Shown here: piece by piece, positions 20,050-32,376 of the stretch
Layout of the letters: each line of letters opens with the position of its first letter
Position numbering within the stretch: position 1 is the stretch's first letter
Program-made: the position numbers and the translations under genes
From: Dastarcus helophoroides
Taxonomy: Eukaryota > Arthropoda > Insecta > Coleoptera > Bothrideridae
Reading direction: 5' to 3'
Length of the DNA: 64,000 bases
Assembly (NCBI GenBank): GCA_028583605.1
Contig: CM053332.1
Coordinates: 13,752,442 to 13,816,441, forward strand
The notes under the pieces: model-generated
Database searches by the model: none
Told to the model about the DNA's origin: nothing
The model's input: the letters and a program-made list of their open reading frames with translations, nothing else

Positions 20050-22092
20050 CCAGGAAGAATAACAGGACCAAATTTGGAATCGTATTTATTTCTGATCTGC
20101 TCATTTTCACTGATACTTAGCAGAATTTCTGCTGTAGTACTAGAATACTTAAAAGTTACATCGAAAACAGTCATATGTGGTTCTAAAATCTAACTTGAAG
20201 TTAATACGCAAAGGATTATTCCTTATGGTGGAATAAGAGTTAACAACCAAAAAACTTAAGTCAAGTTATTCTTTCGCCACAATTACTGCGTGTGCATTCA
20301 GATTTAAGGTACCAAATGAATTTGAGGCGTATACAAAATATGTAAAGTGTATTCGTTATGTATCTATTTTTATTTAAAACAAAAGCTGCATTTAAACGAA
20401 GAACGAAAAATTGCAAAAATTTAATCAAATATTCAGAATCGGTTAAGGATTAGGAATAATCGTCCTTGATTGCCTTCACAAAGTTATAAAGTTTTCTTTG
20501 GTTCATTAGAGGATTATTGTTCTAACTTAACAGGTTTTTACAGACGCTGTTTACTAAATTAAAATCAGAAATATCGATGCATATCAGCCTTAATAAAGAA
20601 TCCACCAAGCATACTGTACTTATTTATCGCCAATCAGTAATCAGTATAAACAATTTTAGACTTACTCGGCTGCCACATTGGGAAACAGTATCTGTTATTA
20701 TTAACACTAAGAAAAAAACGAAAAGACTTTCAAATATTGGCATTTGAAAGCATTGTAGATACGTTCTTTCTACATATCATTATTTATTTAAATAGAAGAG
20801 GTAGTTTAATTTTTCTTAGCTGTAAAGACGTAAAAACAATCCAATATTTGTGAGGAAATTAAAACTAATTTTTGAAAACAAATGTTTGTTGGTGTGTTTT
20901 GAGATGTGGCAGTCGAACTACCTCATAATTTTTCTTTTCATCGACTTCTCTAAGACATGCATGATTTGGTTCGGAGAAAGTTAAATGATCAGGCTTCTTC
21001 CTTGACAGATTTAAAAATAAGGGTTGGAAATGTCAATTATTTGAAGATTTTAAAAGACATCGAAATACATACAACTTGATCAAAAAGTCATTTATAATCT
21101 TTATTATGATTATTGTCAACAGTCTTATCGGTTGACACATTATTTCTCTACTCTGATCTTTTCTCAATAGTTCCTTTGACCATAATTGCAAGAAAGCAGA
21201 TTGACACACATTATGTCGTACCGTGCAAGAAGGGAAGCTACGCGAACCAAAGCTCCCTTTGAATTTCGCCGCATTTCCCTTCCCGCAAGTGTGCCTTAGC
21301 ACATTAAAAAGCATTGAATATAAAATGGTAACATTGCTTCGCGTCGATTTCCTTCCCGTACGGTACAATTGTGTGTCCAACCTTTAGGCACATACCTGTA
21401 TTCTTCGAACCTCCTTCGAAACCAAAAACTCCCTTCTGCGAATCAATATTTTCTATATTACTTTCCAGAAAAATATTATAATTAATTTGTATTAAGCTGA
21501 AATAATAATTAAAATATTGATTAATTCTGGATTACTAGGTACTTTAATTTTGCTGCAACTGAATCAGTTTGGTTTTATAAATGCTTCATACAGTATGTTA
21601 ACGAAATGTTTGGCCAAATTTCGCCGACACATTCTAGATAATTGGTATTTGTTGTAACACAGTGTTTGATTTAAACCTTATTAAGAGGGTTACATGGTAT
21701 TATATTTTTATTTTTGTAACGCCATATCCTAAAATAATATTTCTTTGACGGTCTCGATAAATCAAATGACAATCATGGACAAAAAATATAAAATAAAGTA
21801 TACAGTGTGAAATAAAGCAATTTTATTTGACAGTGTGACATAAAACTTAACTAAATCATTTTATCGTATCATTGAAAATTCAGTGTCCCTAAAATTAAAT
21901 CTTTACTGGTAATTATTAACCTCATAATATTTAGCGGCTTCACAATAACTTAGCAGCACATAATAGGGTAATTACAATTATAATATGTTAGTTACCTAAA
22001 TACCCCAAATACAAATCTCATTTTAAATGTTTGTTGATTTTTTTCTGTCATCGTTGTCAATGATACGATAAAGCTTTAAATGCAACTGGATT
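20050..22092. other. AT-rich DNA, nothing firmly recognised
   Basis: A 115-codon minus-strand frame at 21033-21380 covers a slightly GC-richer patch (21215-21365) but resembles nothing known. ATTTATCGCCAATCAG near 20628 repeats a word seen at 18980. No RNA gene or named repeat seen. Confidence 0.4.
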
Positions 22093-22184
22093 ATTAGCGA
22101 TTTAAACAATCTCGGACGTGGCCAGACGATTCGGCTAACGCCTCGTCGCCTGGCAACGTCCCGGATTATTATAAATCGCATAAT
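22093..22184. other. GC-rich imperfect hairpin, about 40-bp arms
   Basis: The left arm (ATTAGCGATTTAAACAATC, then CGGACGTGGCCAG) and the right arm (GCCTGGCAACGTCCCGGATT, ATTATAAATCGCATAAT) are complementary over about 36 of 42 positions. The loop lies around TTCGGCTAACGCC. The stem centre is GC-rich inside very AT-rich DNA. The size fits a microRNA precursor or a structured element, but I do not recognise a mature sequence. A minimal foldback transposon is the main alternative. Confidence 0.6.
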
Positions 22185-22920
22185 ATCTCGTTACATTAAT
22201 AGCTATAAATCGTTAAATATTTCTGTTTTAGAATGTTGTCAACAAACAAAAAAAATTAAATACTTCCAAACTAGGTCGTAGAAATGTTAAATAAAATGAT
22301 TAAACATAATGTTTCCGACCAATAAGAGTCCACCATGAAAAATAAATATTTCGTTGTTTTATTATTGGTTTCTATGAAAGCAACAATAGAATTTAGTTAT
22401 TAAAAGAAAGAAAGTCGCCTGCAGCTCATGTTATAAGCACCACACTTCTAAAAGAAAACACCATTTTAGGCACTTGTTATATAAAATATATTTTTTGGGC
22501 TTTAGTTGAAATTAAAGAAACGATTAATTGATAATATGTTTAGATGACCATAGTTAATTTTCCCAAAATGAACTGTTTATTTACCAAATTAATCATGAAC
22601 TTAGAATATTTTCCAATGGGGTAGTTATTGAGTGATCACTGGGCAGTGTGCATTTTTTAACGAAAAATAAGTACACCACTGCCATTTCCAAAAATTTCAT
22701 TTTTTTTTACAATTACGGAAAAAATTTTGACAGAAAGTATTCCAGTTTATTTTGTAAAATTCTCCAGTTGTTTATTGACAGATATTGAGATAATTAAAGT
22801 TATTCTCTGTAATTTCTTTGCGAAGTATTCATATTTGATTGTGAAAGGAGTGACCGGCGAAGAAAAAGCCAATAAAACTGCATACAAATAATTAAACTTG
22901 TTAAACATGCTTAATAGGAA
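22185..22920. other. AT-rich DNA, nothing firmly recognised
   Basis: The segment CCGGCGAAGAAAAAGCCAAT near 22853 resembles CTGGCGAAGAAAATGCCAAT near 26530, so a short dispersed repeat is likely. No gene seen. Confidence 0.4.
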
Positions 22921-23012
22921 TGTAACGAATGTTGGTTTTCTCACATTCGCGAATACGAATACGAATGCGAATGCGAATATTCATTTCCAACATTCACGAA
23001 TGCGAATGTTGG
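22921..23012. repeat. CGAATA/CGAATG microsatellite with flanking repeats
   Basis: CGAATACGAATACGAATGCG continues as GAATGCGAATATTC: hexanucleotide units from about 22949 to 22978. GAATGTTGGTTTTCTCACAT to the left and GAATGTTGGCTTTTTCATTG to the right are direct repeats. Confidence 0.75.
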
Positions 23013-23039
23013 CTTTTTCATTGGCACTGAGAAAATTTT

Positions 23040-24407
23040 GTAAGTAAAAAATCGAAATTTTCAAAATAAATCGAATTTGGAGGGAAAACCCCAGTTTATA
23101 GGAATGTTTCTCTTACAATTTTGGTTTCCATTTAATTTTGACATAATCTCGAAATTTACAAGAAATACTTTTCTCAAAATTTTGTAAAAATACTATTCTC
23201 AAAAATGTTTTTAGCAAAATTTTAATTCAATTCTAAACATATAAACGACTTTTGATAAAAAGTCGAATTTTGGATAAAAAGCTCAATTTTAATAGAAAAT
23301 TCTCAAACCATAAGACATTTGGTCGAAACTTCAAGAATAGAACGAATTTTGAGGAATAGGTTGAAATTTCCAGACAGTCAAAATTTCGAGAAAAAAGCCG
23401 AAATTTCGATGAGTTTAAAAACTTCACTACAGTCCAATTTTGAGACAAAAAAGTAAAAGTTTCTGAGTTTGTACTCAAAATTCTACTTTCTCAAAACTCG
23501 ACTTTATAGGCGTAATTAAGAAAAAGACGAATTTTAATTAAACAAAAAATAGGTTTGGAATCAAGTGGGGATTTTCAGGAAATCAATTTAATATAAAAAC
23601 CTGACATTTTGGAAGTATTTGAAAAATATCAAAATTTAGAGAAAAAGATGATTTTTGAGTTAAAAATCGAAAGTTCCAAATACACAAATAAATTTTGAAA
23701 AAAATGAAAATGTCGAGAAAAATATCGACATATTGAGAAAAAGATCGAAATGTTGAGAGAAAAAGTCAAATTTTGACGAAATTTCAAAAAAGGTGAATTT
23801 TGAGGAAAGTTTCAATATTTCAGTATTTCGATATTTCAAGAAAAACAGAGTCGAAATTTCTCGAATCAATATTTATTTTTTAACGGCTGCCTGAGTAAAG
23901 GGCCAGGCTGCCCCTTGCCCCACTGTGACGTCAGAAGATATTCGCTATTGAGAAAATAGTCCAAATTTTGAGAAATTTAAGCTTTCTGGAATTCTTGTCT
24001 TTGTCTTGCAAAAGTTCAACATTTTCTAAATTTCCAAATTAGTATTATTCTAATAATTTTTACTTTTTTATCAAAAATATTTTTACTTTTTTATCAAAAG
24101 ATCTTATTAAATTTTGAAAAAGGAGCAAAGTTTTATATTAAGTCGAAATTTGCAGAGGCGAATTAAAAAAAAATGAAATTTTCAGAAAAAGTCAAATTTT
24201 GAGAAGTGACGAAATATTGAAGTAAGAAAAACGACGAATTTTGAGATAAAAATTTAAAATTTCGAAAAAGTCAGATTTGGATAAAAGAGTTCGAATTTTA
24301 GGATAAATTCGAAATTTCAAAAGGAAAAGAGAAATTTTCTGAAAAAAGACGGATTTTTATAAAAGGTCGAAATTTCGAGATAATGTCGAAATTTCAAAGA
24401 AAGGAAC
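23040..24407. repeat. Degenerate GAAATTTTGAGAAAAAGTC-type word array
   Basis: Almost the whole stretch is made of loose variants of GAAATTTYGAGAAAAAGTCR words at irregular spacing of about 15-25 bp, purine-rich on the plus strand. Open frames here are compositional by-products. A non-repetitive GC-richer insert, GGCCAGGCTGCCCCTTGCCC, lies at 23900-23920. Confidence 0.8.
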
Positions 24408-24410
24408 AAA

Positions 24411-26422
24411 TCAAAATTTTTGGAAAAGGGTCCTGTAGTTGAGAATATAGATTTTCAGTTGAAATACAAAATTGAAAAATGTTTTGTGGAGCAATCAATA
24501 AAATTAAAAGCAAAATGACAATTTAAAAGCAGAAACGAAAGTAAAGAACTGCCAGTTCAACGAACATTTTACTGGAATACTTTTTTGTCAAATGAAAATT
24601 TTTGGGAAAAGGGTCCTGTAGTTGAGAATATAAATTTTCAGTTGCAATATAAAATTGAAAAATGTTTTGTGGAGCAAGCAATAAAATTAAAAGCAAAATG
24701 ACAATTTAAAAGCAGAAACGAAAGTAAAGAACTGCCAATTCTACGAACATTTTACTGGAATACTTTTTTGTCAAATAAAAATTTTTAAGAAAAGGGTCCT
24801 GCAGTTGAGAATATAAATTTTCAGTTGCAATACAAAATTGAAAAATGTTTTGTGGAGCAATCAATAAAATTAAAAGCAAAATGACAATTTAAAAGCAGAC
24901 ACGAAAGTAAAGAACTGCCAATTCTACGAACATTTTACTGGAATACTTTTTTGTCAAATAAAAATTTTTAAGAAAAGGGTCTGCAGTTGAGAATATAAAT
25001 TTTCAGTTGCAATACAAAATTGAAAAATGTTTTGTGGAGCAATCAATAAAATTAAAAGCAAAATGACAATTTAAAAGCAAAATGACAATTTAAAAGCAGA
25101 AACGAAAGTAAAGAACTGCCAATTCTACGAACATTTTACTGGAATACTTTTTTGTCAAATGAAAATTTTTGGAAAAAGGGTCCTGTAGTTGAGAATATAA
25201 ATTTTCAGTTGAAATACAAAATTGAAAAATGTTTTGTGAAGCAATCAATAAAATTAAAAGCAAAATGACAATTTAAAAGCAGAAACGAAAGTAAAGAACT
25301 GCCAATTCTACGAACATTTTACTGGAATACTTTTTTGTCAAATGAAAATTTTTGGAAAAGGGTCTTGTAGTTGAGAATATAAATTTTCAGTTGCAATACA
25401 AAATTGAAAAATGTTTTGTGGAGCAATCAATAAAATTAAAAGCAAAATGACAATTTAAAAGCAAAATGACAATTTAAAAGCAGAAACGAAAGTAAAGAAC
25501 TGCCAATTCTACGAACATTTTACTGGAATACTTTTTTGTCAAATAAAAATTTTTAAGAAAAGGGTCTGCAGTTGAGAATATAAATTTTCAGTTGAAATAC
25601 AAAATTGAAAAATGTTTTTGTGAAGCAATCAATAAAATTAAAAGCAAAATGACAATTTAAAAGCAGAAACGAAAGTAAAGAACTGCCAATTCTACGAACA
25701 TTTTACTGGAATACTTTTTTGTCAAATGAAAATTTTTGGAAAAAGGGTCCTGTAGTTGAGAATATAAATTTTCAGTTGAAATACAAAATTGAAAAATGTT
25801 TTTGTGAAGCAATCAATAAAATTAAAAGCAAAATGACAATTTAAAAGCAGAAACGAAAGTAAAGAACTGCCAATTCTACGAACATTTTACTGGAATACTT
25901 TTTTGTCAAATGAAAATTTTTGGAAAAAGGGTCCTGTAGTTGAGAATATAAATTTTCAGTTGAAATACAAAATTGAAAAATGTTTTTGTGAAGCAATCAA
26001 TAAAATTAAAAGCAAAATGACAATTTAAAAGCAGAAACGAAAGTAAAGAACTGCCAATTCTACGAACATTTTACTGGAATACTTTTTTGTCAAATGAAAA
26101 TTTTTGGAAAAAGGGTCCTGTAGTTGAGAATATAAATTTTCAGTTGCAATACAAAATTGAAAAATGTTTTGTGAAGCAATCAATAAAATTAAAAGCAAAA
26201 TGACAATTTAAAAGCAGAAACGAAAGTAAAGAACTGCCAATTCTACGAACATTTTACTGGAATACTTTTTTGTCAAATGAAAATTTTTGGAAAAGGGTCT
26301 TGTAGTTGAGAATATAAATTTTCAGTTGCAATACAAAATTGAAAAATGTTTTTGTGAAGCAATCAATAAAATTAAAAGCAAAATGACAATTTAAAAGCAG
26401 AAACGAAAGTAAAGAACTGCCA
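24411..26422. repeat. 183-bp satellite, 11 nearly identical units
   Basis: GAGAATATA recurs at 24441, 24624, 24807, 24989, 25191, 25373, 25574, 25758, 25942, 26126 and 26308, giving periods of 182-184, with two units of 201-202. The longer units hold an extra 19-bp copy of AAAATGACAATTTAAAAGC. Units are about 95% or more identical and include CAGTTGAAATACAAAATTG, AGCAGAAACGAAAGTAAAG and CTACGAACATTTTACTGG. Linked variants (GTGGAGC or GTGAAGC; AATGAAAATTTTTGG or AATAAAAATTTTTAAG) show recent unequal exchange. The array grades on the left into the degenerate words. Confidence 0.95.
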
Positions 26423-26855
26423 GTTTTGCTCTAACGCTATAAACTCGATTGCCAAATGCAATCTTAGAATTTTAAAAGATGCCATTCTTTCAAAAAAGAG
26501 GTACTGAAAATTTAGGCGTCTGTAAAAAGCAACTGGCGAAGAAAATGCCAATAGCGGGAATGGAATTAGCGAAACTTCGCAAAGACGATGCAGAGAATAT
26601 CTATCCAAAAAAAACTATTAATATTATAATAGCGCCCACCATTAAGTTTTGAATTAACAATTATCACCAGGATTTTACTTAGTGTTTCATGAATTTATTG
26701 TTGTTGCCTTCCTTTTTCTTGTTCTTGTCTTGCTTTTTCTTGTTCTTGTCTTATTCTTGCAACAAAAAGAAGAAATTTGTAAGCGAGAACAAAACAAAAC
26801 TGGAAGTTCTTTAGCAAAAGCAAAATTTTTTGTCCAGAAATTAGTAAACAAGATT
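26423..26855. other. Unique flank of the satellite with a small TTCTTG minisatellite
   Basis: CTTTTTCTTGTTCTTGTCTT units repeat at 26709-26758. A word shared with 22.85 kb lies at about 26530. No gene. Confidence 0.5.
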
Positions 26856-26990
26856 TGAAATATAAATCTTATCCCCTGAAACCAAGAAAGATTAAAAAAC
26901 ACAACAAAGGTTGCTTTAACGCGTTTCGGTAGCCAAGCTGTCATTTTCAGAGAGATACTAAAGATAACCAAGGACCAGTCCCTTCCTCCA
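26856..26990 (-). mobile_element. Palindromic MITE, left arm joined directly to the right terminus
   Basis: TTATCCCCTGAAACCAAGAA, AACGCGTTTCGGTAGCCAAG, TTTTCAGAGAGATACT are followed by AAAGATAACCAAGGACCAGT. An internal deletion has removed the second arm but kept its outer end. Confidence 0.75.
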
Positions 26991-27692
26991 AAGAAAAAAG
27001 GAACAAGATTTCTTGTTTTTTCAATATTTTTTGAAAATAAGTTCTAGAGTAGTGTTTTTAAACCTTTTTACATACACAATTCCTTTACAATGAATTCTAC
27101 CTCTCTTCTCAAATTAAAATTTGAAAAAAATTGAGATTCCAGAAAACATTAAAATTGTAAGAAAAAGTTCAATGTTAATTTTTTTCTCAAAATGACACCA
27201 TTTAAGTATCTGAAATTTAAGGATAAATTTCATTTTCCCTATGATTAATTTTATAAATTTGACCTTCCATTTCAAATGAATTGAATGAAAATCCATAAAA
27301 ATTAAATTTACAGAGCAACGTAAATCACGATCTGAAGAGCAATAAGTTCTTATTCGAATGACATGTGTCATTTTGACAATGATTCTTATATTTATGAGAA
27401 TTTCGTAATTGGGATAAAACGAACACTACTTGAGAGTTTTTTTTTATGAAAATTTATTAGATGGAAATGTTAAAACTGTCGCAAATCTATATTAGTAAAA
27501 TTGAAGTTATTAAATATCTGTCTGTCTGCATCATCATGGATCTTTCGGTAGTTCAATGCAGCTCCGAAACTTTCGTTCCCTTGTCCGCTGTCTTTTAATC
27601 AACTAAACTGAGTTGTTATGTTTGCAAATCGTAACATAACTCTTCTGCGATTCTCTATTTCTTCAAAATCATTTGCAATTTTATTTAAAACT
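26991..27692. other. AT-rich DNA, nothing firmly recognised
   Basis: TATCTGTCTGTCTGCATCAT at about 27518 resembles the leader of a common insect dispersed element, but no body could be followed. Confidence 0.35.
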
Positions 27693-27735
27693 AGTTGACC
27701 CCGCGACTTTGTCTGCGCGAAATCCAATTGCGTTA
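27693..27735 (-). repeat. Terminal fragment of a dispersed element also ending at 55752
   Basis: ACTAGTTGACCCCGCGACTT, TGTCTGCGCGAAATCC is similar to the reverse complement of 55722-55750 (TAGCTATTACCCGCGACTGA, GTCTGCGGATTTAGG). Ends of this form are common in insect genomes. The transposon class is uncertain. Confidence 0.45.
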
Positions 27736-28372
27736 TATTTCACAATAAGTGGGGCTCTCGATGTAAGGACCTTGGCGTTTAAATTCAACTCTCCGTTCTA
27801 TCAAAGTATATTATCTTAGCTACAAAGAATACTATTCAAAAAATTTTGAAATGATATAATATAACCTTTTTTAGATTACTATATCTCAGCAGTGGCGCGC
27901 CATGATCTATGTTTATAAAAACCTTCTTTACTAATTTTAACCTGATCTTTCATATCCTTAACTTTGTATCAAATTGTCCAAGTACTCCTGTATAGTAGTT
28001 AGTTTGAGTTGATAATATTACAAGGATGCATAGTTTTATTTAGATATATTTAGAAAAGTAAAATCTAACTTATGAACATATGGTCCAGCCCCCCACACGG
28101 TTTATGAACTCAGTAGTTTATAAATAAATAAAAGCAGATGTTTCTTGTTTTAGAATTATTATTTCTTGTCTTAATTTCATCACCCTACAATGACTTACTT
28201 ATACAAAAAATATTTTTGAAAAGGCTGATTTTGATATCTGATTCAAAAGTTGTCTTTGAATGTGATATATCGTGGCACCTTTTTATATTAGCTGTAGTTT
28301 GGATGCTTGTGGTCATGTAGAACCAAATCTGATATTTATTGATATTAAAATACGCATTCCAATTTATTGAAA
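27736..28372. other. AT-rich DNA, nothing recognised
   Basis: Overlapping opposite-strand frames at 28138-28388 are low-complexity. No gene supported. Confidence 0.4.
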
Positions 28373-28374
28373 TA

Positions 28375-29671
28375 CGAGGTATGTTCAAAAAGTAAGGTGA
28401 CTATATTTTTATGAACAAATATGTATTTATTAATCAACATTTATACTGTCCCCTTCAAAGTAATCCCCCTCAGATGCAATGCACTTGTGCCAACGCTTTT
28501 TCCAATCTTTAAAGCACTTCTCCTAAGCACTTTTTGGTATAACCTTGAGCTCCTCTAGCCATGCAGTTTTTATTTCATCAATCGTTGCAAATCTCCATCC
28601 TTTCATAGGTCTTTTAAGTTTTGGGAACAGGAAAAAGTCTCAGGGGGCCAAATCCGATGAATATGGTGGCTGAGACATGATTGTCGTGTTGTTATTGGCC
28701 AAAAAACCTCTCACTAGCAATGATGAATGAGCAGGTGCATTATCGTGATGCAAAAGCCATGAATTATTTTTCCACAATTCCGGACGTTTTTTTCGTATTG
28801 CTTCTCGCAAACGTCGCATAACTTCAAGGTAATACTCCTTATTCACGGTACGACCTTGAGGTAAAAACTTCTGATGCACTGGTAGTTGAAAAAAACAGTG
28901 AACAAAACTTTGACATTTGATCGGACTTTTGAGTGCTTCTTTCGGTCTTAGCTCTCCTGGGTGCTTCCATTGGGACGATTGGACTTTGGTTTCAACGTCC
29001 TAACGATATACCCATGATTCGTCACCAGTTATGACCCTTTTGAGTAAATCAGGATCATCACTGACGTCATTTAAAAGCTTCTGAGCGATGCTCATGCGAC
29101 ACGGTTCTTCTGATCAAAATTCAGAAGTTTCGGAACAAACTTCGCTGAGACACGTCTCATGCCCAAAATATCCGAAAAAATTGCCGACTGATATGCTAAC
29201 ATCCTCAGCAACTTCTCTTGTGGTAATTCGACGATTTTCAAAAACAATTTTCTTCACAGCTTCGACGATATCTTCTGTTGTTGATGTGCTGGGGCGTCCA
29301 GAGCGAGATTCGTCGTCGGCTTTTTCTCGGCCATCTTAGAAGAGTGTGTACCACTTGTAAACATTTTTTTACTTCGATCAGACTTACCGTACGCCACTGT
29401 CAACATTTCATGTGTTTTAGAGCACTTGATTCCATTTTTCACACAAAATTTATTGCAAATTCTTTGCTTCATTTTTTATAATAATAGAAAATCGTCGAGC
29501 ACAACAAAATACGTCTAATCTTTTTATCTGTTAAAAACAAACCAAGTACTTGAAACTGTCAACTTATGCTCGGGACATGTGTACCAACACAATAACGACA
29601 AAAAATAGATAATCGAAGGTACGTTGCCCGCGAAACTTGAAAAGTTACGTTACTTTTTGAACATACCTCGT
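28375..29671 (-). mobile_element. Full-length mariner element, 1297 bp, with both inverted repeats and TA duplication; transposase broken
   Basis: Terminal inverted repeats CGAGGTATGTTCAAAAAGTA (left, from 28375) and its complement (right, to 29671) match over about 28 of 30 bases. TA flanks both sides (28373-28374, 29672-29673). The transposase reads on the minus strand from ATG at about 29472: KQRICNKFCVKNGIKCSKTH, first catalytic Asp in GDESWVY (about 29018), HEFLPQG-like HQKFLPQGRTVNKEYY, second Asp in LLHHDNAPAH, third Asp in P-stop-DFFLFPKLK, and an end motif DYFEGD near 28450. All three catalytic Asp codons survive. Stops at 29000-29002 (TAG), 28640-28642 (TGA) and 28523-28525 (TAG), plus frameshifts between about 29250 and 29400, inactivate it. 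Confidence 0.95.
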
Positions 29672-29673
29672 AT

Positions 29674-31060
29674 ACTTATGCACTTTACAATTTTTTTATT
29701 TATTGCACGGTAGTGTTTAACATCTTATTAGTAATTTCATCTCTGCAGCACAGACGTTTAACATTTTAGTTTTTAATGCGAACATAACGAATAAAAATGT
29801 GAATTTTGTTACAATAAATTTACCCTATCAAATGTCGTTCAACGTGCCTTAAGTAGTTACCAATTCAAAAATGTGAAGTATTTTTTTTAATTTGCGCATT
29901 TAATAGAATTAACCATTATGTATTAGCGTAAATAGTTCAGCTTCAAAACTAAATATTTTCTTAAAAATGTCCCTGCATACAAATGACACTGATTAAATAA
30001 AGTAATGCATTCCCAGAAAACGTTATATGTAATCACTATTATATGTGCGTGACTTGAAACTTTTTTGTCACTCAATCCTAGTTTTTAATTTCCTCTATTA
30101 TTCGTCGCTTTTCAATGGCACTTTTAAATTAACTCTTTTCCCCGAAGACATGTGCACAAATAGAAATCAATTAGAAATCCAAATTATCCTTATACAAAGA
30201 ATTACGTATATTTAGCGGTTCTAAATTCGTTCTCCATCACATGAAATTTCATGTTTGTTTTATTATATTTTTATTAACTAATAAGACTTGCAATAACCTA
30301 AATAACATTAGAGAAAGTTCCTGTAGATTGAGTACGACTTAAAATAGAAAGATAAAAGTTTCTATGTGTATATTTAAATATAGTATAACATAAAATTGCC
30401 GGCGGAGATAACCATGTAAACGAAATATCAATCAAAATAAATTACGCGGACCTAATGTATTCAATAATGCAAGAATTTATCCACAACAATATCACCTTGT
30501 TCGATTTAAATTGAATTCACTTCCAAATGTAATTGAGATATATTAAATTATGTGTATTACAATTGGGACCAATTTATTGTTGAAATAGTGTCATTGCTAC
30601 TAGAAAGCACGATGATAGCCGACCAAACAATTAATTTTAATAAAAACAAATAAACGTTTATAAAGGAAATTTACATCGCGGAAGCCATTGTTACTCAACG
30701 CGTATACATAATTTAAAATTTAAACCATCACTGCTTTACTACCACGAGTTGTAAACGTCTTGAATGAGGAATGAAGCCAAAATGTCTTTATCGGCAGTTT
30801 CCTTCACATTTTGATTAATGTAATTACTGTATCTTTATTTCTGATGCAAGTTATTTGTTACACTTTATTATTATTTCACGGTTTTACACCATTTTGTCCC
30901 AGTTGCCATTTTTTTGATCAACGTTTCCCATTTTTTTTTACTCTGGCCCAATTGCTTTTTATTAATCTCACTAAAGCATTTTTTGAAGTGAAAATTTTAG
31001 GCGCGTTAAGCTACTAAAGATAGGGGAGAAACGAATGGTTTCGTGTTACCAAAAAACGCC
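29674..31060. other. AT-rich DNA, nothing recognised
   Basis: No coding motif, shared repeat or RNA-like fold seen. Confidence 0.45.
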
Positions 31061-31512
31061 GATTGTCGATTTTTTTTGGATGTTTTGACTTTTGTGTAAA
31101 TTTGGCTTTCCAAAAATTTTACCTACTTTTTGAAAATTTTGACCCTCTTGAAAGTTGAATTTTGTCAAATTTCATCCTTTTTGAAATTTCCGTTTCTTTT
31201 TTGGAAATTTTGATCTTTTATCATCAAAATTTCAAATTTGCCTCGAAGTTTTGAGTTTTTTCAAAATTATGACTTCTTTTTAAAATAGGAACTTCTTTCA
31301 GAAATTTAAACTTTTTTCAAAAGTTTCACTTTTTCTTGCATCTTCAAATCTTTCTAATTTCGACTTTTTGGAAAAGTTGCCGTGTCCTGAAAATTTAGAT
31401 TTTTTTAAATCTGACGTTATAAATTTCGAATTTGAAGCTGGCATATTTTAAATTGGAGTATTTTTCAAATTTAAACTGGTCGAAATATAAATTTATTTCC
31501 AAAAAAAAAACA

Positions 31513-31796
31513 AATTTCGAGTAAAAATGTTCAGTTTCATAACAAGCGTAATTTTTGGCATTAAATTTCGAGAAAAAGAAGGCTTCAGCATTTTTGTAAT
31601 TTACGAACTACCGGCTTCCCATGTGGCGCAGGTCCTAGGACATTTACTTCCTTCGTCCTCCTTCCTCGGCGGTCTCGAGCGTCTGTGTCCCTTTGTTCGA
31701 GCAATAAAGTCGTGAAAAAAATGACCATCAAGAAAGCTTGTTACCAAGCAAGAGCGCCCTGTTAGGAGCAGTAATGGGTTGATTTGTCCCTTTCTG
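31513..31796 (+). repeat. Dispersed module, copy 1 (with 62-codon frame)
   Basis: The unit starts in GTAAAAATGTTCAGTTTC and includes CATGTGGCGCAGGTCCTAGG, CCTTCGTCCTCCTTCCTC, TTGTTCGAGCAATAAAGTCG, the small hairpin GCTTGTTACCAAGC, and the conserved tail GAGCGCCCTGTTAGGAGCAG, TGGGTTGATTTGTCCC. A frame at 31527-31715 (MFSFITSVIFGIKFREKEGF...) recurs in copies 2 and 3 with the same start and stop. Differences between copies 1 and 2 are mostly amino-acid-changing, so coding selection is not indicated. Confidence 0.75.
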
Positions 31797-32086
31797 AAAA
31801 TTTCGACTTTTCGTCGTCAAAATTTCGATTTTTCCAAAATTGCGACTTCTTTTTAAAATGTCGACTTCTCTTGGAAATTTAAACTTTTTTTCAAAGGTTT
31901 CACCTTTTTTCGCATCTTCGAATTTTTCTAATTTCGACGTTTTGAAAAATTCGCCTTCTGAAAATTTCGATTTTTTTTTTCAATCTGGCGTTTTAAATTA
32001 CGAATTTAAAGCTGGTATATTTTAAATTGGAGTATTTTTAAAGTTTAAACTGGTCGAAATATAAATTCATTTTCGAAAAGAAAAAA

Positions 32087-32376
32087 AAACAAATTTCGAT
32101 TAAAAATGTTCAAGTTTATAAAAAGCGTAATTTTTGGCATTAAATCTCGAGAAAAAGAAGCCTTCAGCATTTTTGTAATTCCAGAACTACCGGGTTCCCA
32201 TGTGGCGAAGGTCCTAGGACATTTACTTCCTTCGTCCTCCTTCCTCAGCGATCTTGAGCGTCTCTGTCCCTTTGTTCGAGCAATAAAGTCGTGATAAAAA
32301 TGACCATCACGTAAGCTTGTTACCAAGCAAGAGCGCCCTGTTAGGAGCAGCAATGGGTTGATTTTGTCCCTTTCTG
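32087..32376 (+). repeat. Dispersed module, copy 2
   Basis: GCAATAAAGTCGTG lies 579 bp after that of copy 1 and the whole unit is about 93% like it. The frame 32106-32294 (MFKFIKSVIFGIKSREKEAF...) is the counterpart of the 62-codon frame in copy 1. Flanking degenerate words are also shared, so the copies probably arose by tandem duplication of about 580 bp. Confidence 0.75.

Noticed and set aside
23233..23869. Open frames on the minus strand in the 23-kb array (62-81 codons)
   Set aside because: They consist of Phe/Leu/Ser/Lys runs dictated by the word repeat and have no conserved copies.
24411..26422. CRISPR-like array
   Set aside because: The 183-bp units are repeated throughout with no unique spacers; it is a satellite in a eukaryotic context.
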